Part shown: positions 63,316 to 64,000 of the stretch, one piece after another
Numbering within the stretch: position 1 is the first letter of the stretch
Layout of the letters: the number at the start of each line of letters is the position of its first letter
Assembly: GCA_016218085.1 (NCBI GenBank)
Contig: JACREY010000003.1
Location: 124,001-188,000, forward strand
Direction of reading: 5' to 3'
Origin: Ignavibacteriota bacterium
GTDB lineage: Bacteria > Bacteroidota > Ignavibacteria > Tepidaquicellales > Tepidaquicellaceae
DNA: 64,000 nt
The notes under the pieces: model-generated
Database searches by the model: none
What the model was told of the DNA's origin: nothing
What the model saw: the letters and a program-made list of their open reading frames with translations, nothing else
Position numbers and translations under genes: made by a program

Positions 63316-64000
63316 CTATTTCACGAGTATCATTTTCTTTGTTGACTGGAAATTGTCCGCAGTGAGTTTATAGAAATAAACACCGCTTGAAAGACGTGAT
63401 GCATTAAAGGAGACTTCTTTACTTCCTGCGCTGAGGTTTTCTTCAACGAGGGTTTCAACAAGCTTTCCTGTTATATCATATACATTCAGAGTAACAAAAC
63501 TACTCTTCGGTACGTCGAACCTGATTGTTGTTGTCGGGTTAAACGGATTCGGATAATTCTGATTCAACGAATACTTTGCAGGTACAGAGTTGTTTACTTC
63601 GCGTACGCCTATATTTGCAGGATTGAATTTTTTAAGTACGTGATAGACTCTGTAAGTAGGTGCGTTATTATTAAAGCTCTGTGCTCCGGGTCCTTTTGTA
63701 ACCTGGTATTTTACGGTAAACTGCCCGGAAGTATTTCCTGTTTCGGAAAGTACAGGATAGAGCTCATCCCAGGTATGAGTATTTGTAAGATTTACAGGTG
63801 CCGCCCAGTTAAGTCCGCCATTGTCGGAATATGTGATGTAAATATCATTATAGTTGAATCCGTCAAGGCTGTCTCCCGGCTGATATGCAGAGAAAGCAAT
63901 CACGATTCTTGAACCATCGCTGGAATAAGCAATAGAAGGATGTGATAAAGGCGTAACACCAACCTGTAATGCCGCCATAGTGTTGAATAGACTCGGGTTA
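63316..64000 (-). CDS. Secreted protein with T9SS sorting domain, 5' end outside window
   Basis: The last 228 codons of an open frame that runs off the window; a Met at 63978 is internal, as the frame continues with NPSLFNT before it. Visible parts are a BNR-like segment (DIYITYSDNGGLNWAAPVNLT) and a linker. The final 85 residues are a type A T9SS sorting domain (YSLNQNYPNPFNPTTTIRF, GKLVETLVEENLSAGSKEV, SGVYFYKLTADNF, KKMILVK). It is a close relative, in the tail, of the protein at 3.9-5.9 kb. Function of the missing N-terminal part is unknown. Confidence 0.92.
   Translation of the reverse strand, partial: NPSLFNTMAALQVGVTPLSHPSIAYSSDGSRIVIAFSAYQPGDSLDGFNYNDIYITYSDNGGLNWAAPVNLTNTHTWDELYPVLSETGNTSGQFTVKYQVTKGPGAQSFNNNAPTYRVYHVLKKFNPANIGVREVNNSVPAKYSLNQNYPNPFNPTTTIRFDVPKSSFVTLNVYDITGKLVETLVEENLSAGSKEVSFNASRLSSGVYFYKLTADNFQSTKKMILVK

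Noticed and set aside
1-64000. tRNA, rRNA, insertion sequences, prophage or plasmid-type genes
   Set aside because: Gaps between genes are short and none holds a cloverleaf-like or rRNA-like stretch; no transposase, integrase or phage protein motif was seen.

Overview
This window looks like a chromosomal stretch from a low-GC member of the Bacteroidota/Chlorobi lineage, most likely an Ignavibacteria-type bacterium. The placement is inferred from content. Two secreted proteins end in the NYPNPFNP-type type IX secretion (T9SS) sorting domain, and there is a PorV/PorQ-like outer-membrane protein. The ATP synthase cluster lacks atpD and atpC, and a sigma-54 activator sits directly upstream of lptE, a pairing I recall from Bacteroidota genomes. 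Roughly a dozen genes have no plausible start other than TTG. No rRNA, tRNA, CRISPR array, transposase or phage gene was seen.

Layout. 1-5.9 kb: the 5' part of pheT (cut by the window edge), a secreted Lys-rich protein with its own terminator, a cupin/DCC-thioredoxin pair, a block of small hairpins, and a 13-repeat BNR propeller with a T9SS tag. 6-12.2 kb (+): metG, folP, a copper P-type ATPase, an HMA-domain lipoprotein and a methyltransferase. 12.2-15.5 kb (-): a GT2, an epimerase and a GT-C-like membrane protein. 15.6-19.5 kb (+): sigma-54 activator, lptE, a cellulose-synthase-like GT2 and a TPR protein. 19.5-27 kb (-): rqcH, then the ATP synthase genes atpZ-atpI-like-atpB-E-F-H-A-unknown ORF-atpG. 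27-31.1 kb (-): a palindrome-rich spacer, then acyl-CoA carboxylase beta, a murA-like gene and accA.

31.2-57.4 kb (-) is one uninterrupted run of 25 closely packed genes for a Wzx/Wzy-type surface polysaccharide. It has a phosphohexomutase, Wza, Wzz, a Wzy-like polymerase, an acyltransferase, methyltransferases, a flippase, eight glycosyltransferases, an exosortase-locus-type polysaccharide deacetylase and WecB. It also has a complete active polyprenyl-phosphate sugar phosphotransferase. A six-gene block (epimerase, hddA, hddC, gmhA-like, gmhB, transaldolase-like) fits synthesis of GDP-D-glycero-D-manno-heptose. The last gene fuses a GT2 to a phosphotransferase-like module that has lost its catalytic core. 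Upstream of the run, on the same strand, are a methylmalonyl-CoA mutase B12 domain, a UPF0104 flippase-like protein, maf and proS. 61-64 kb: a SRAP/HMCES protein and the PorV-like protein (+), two strong terminators, and the 3' end of another T9SS cargo gene (-).

The most interesting items are the GT2/degenerate-phosphotransferase fusion, the heptose block with its own transaldolase, the unknown 89-residue gene inside the ATP synthase operon, the periplasmic-type HMA lipoprotein beside CopA, and paired palindromes that share a core but have independently complementary arms. All identifications come from reading motifs by eye; no database search was run.
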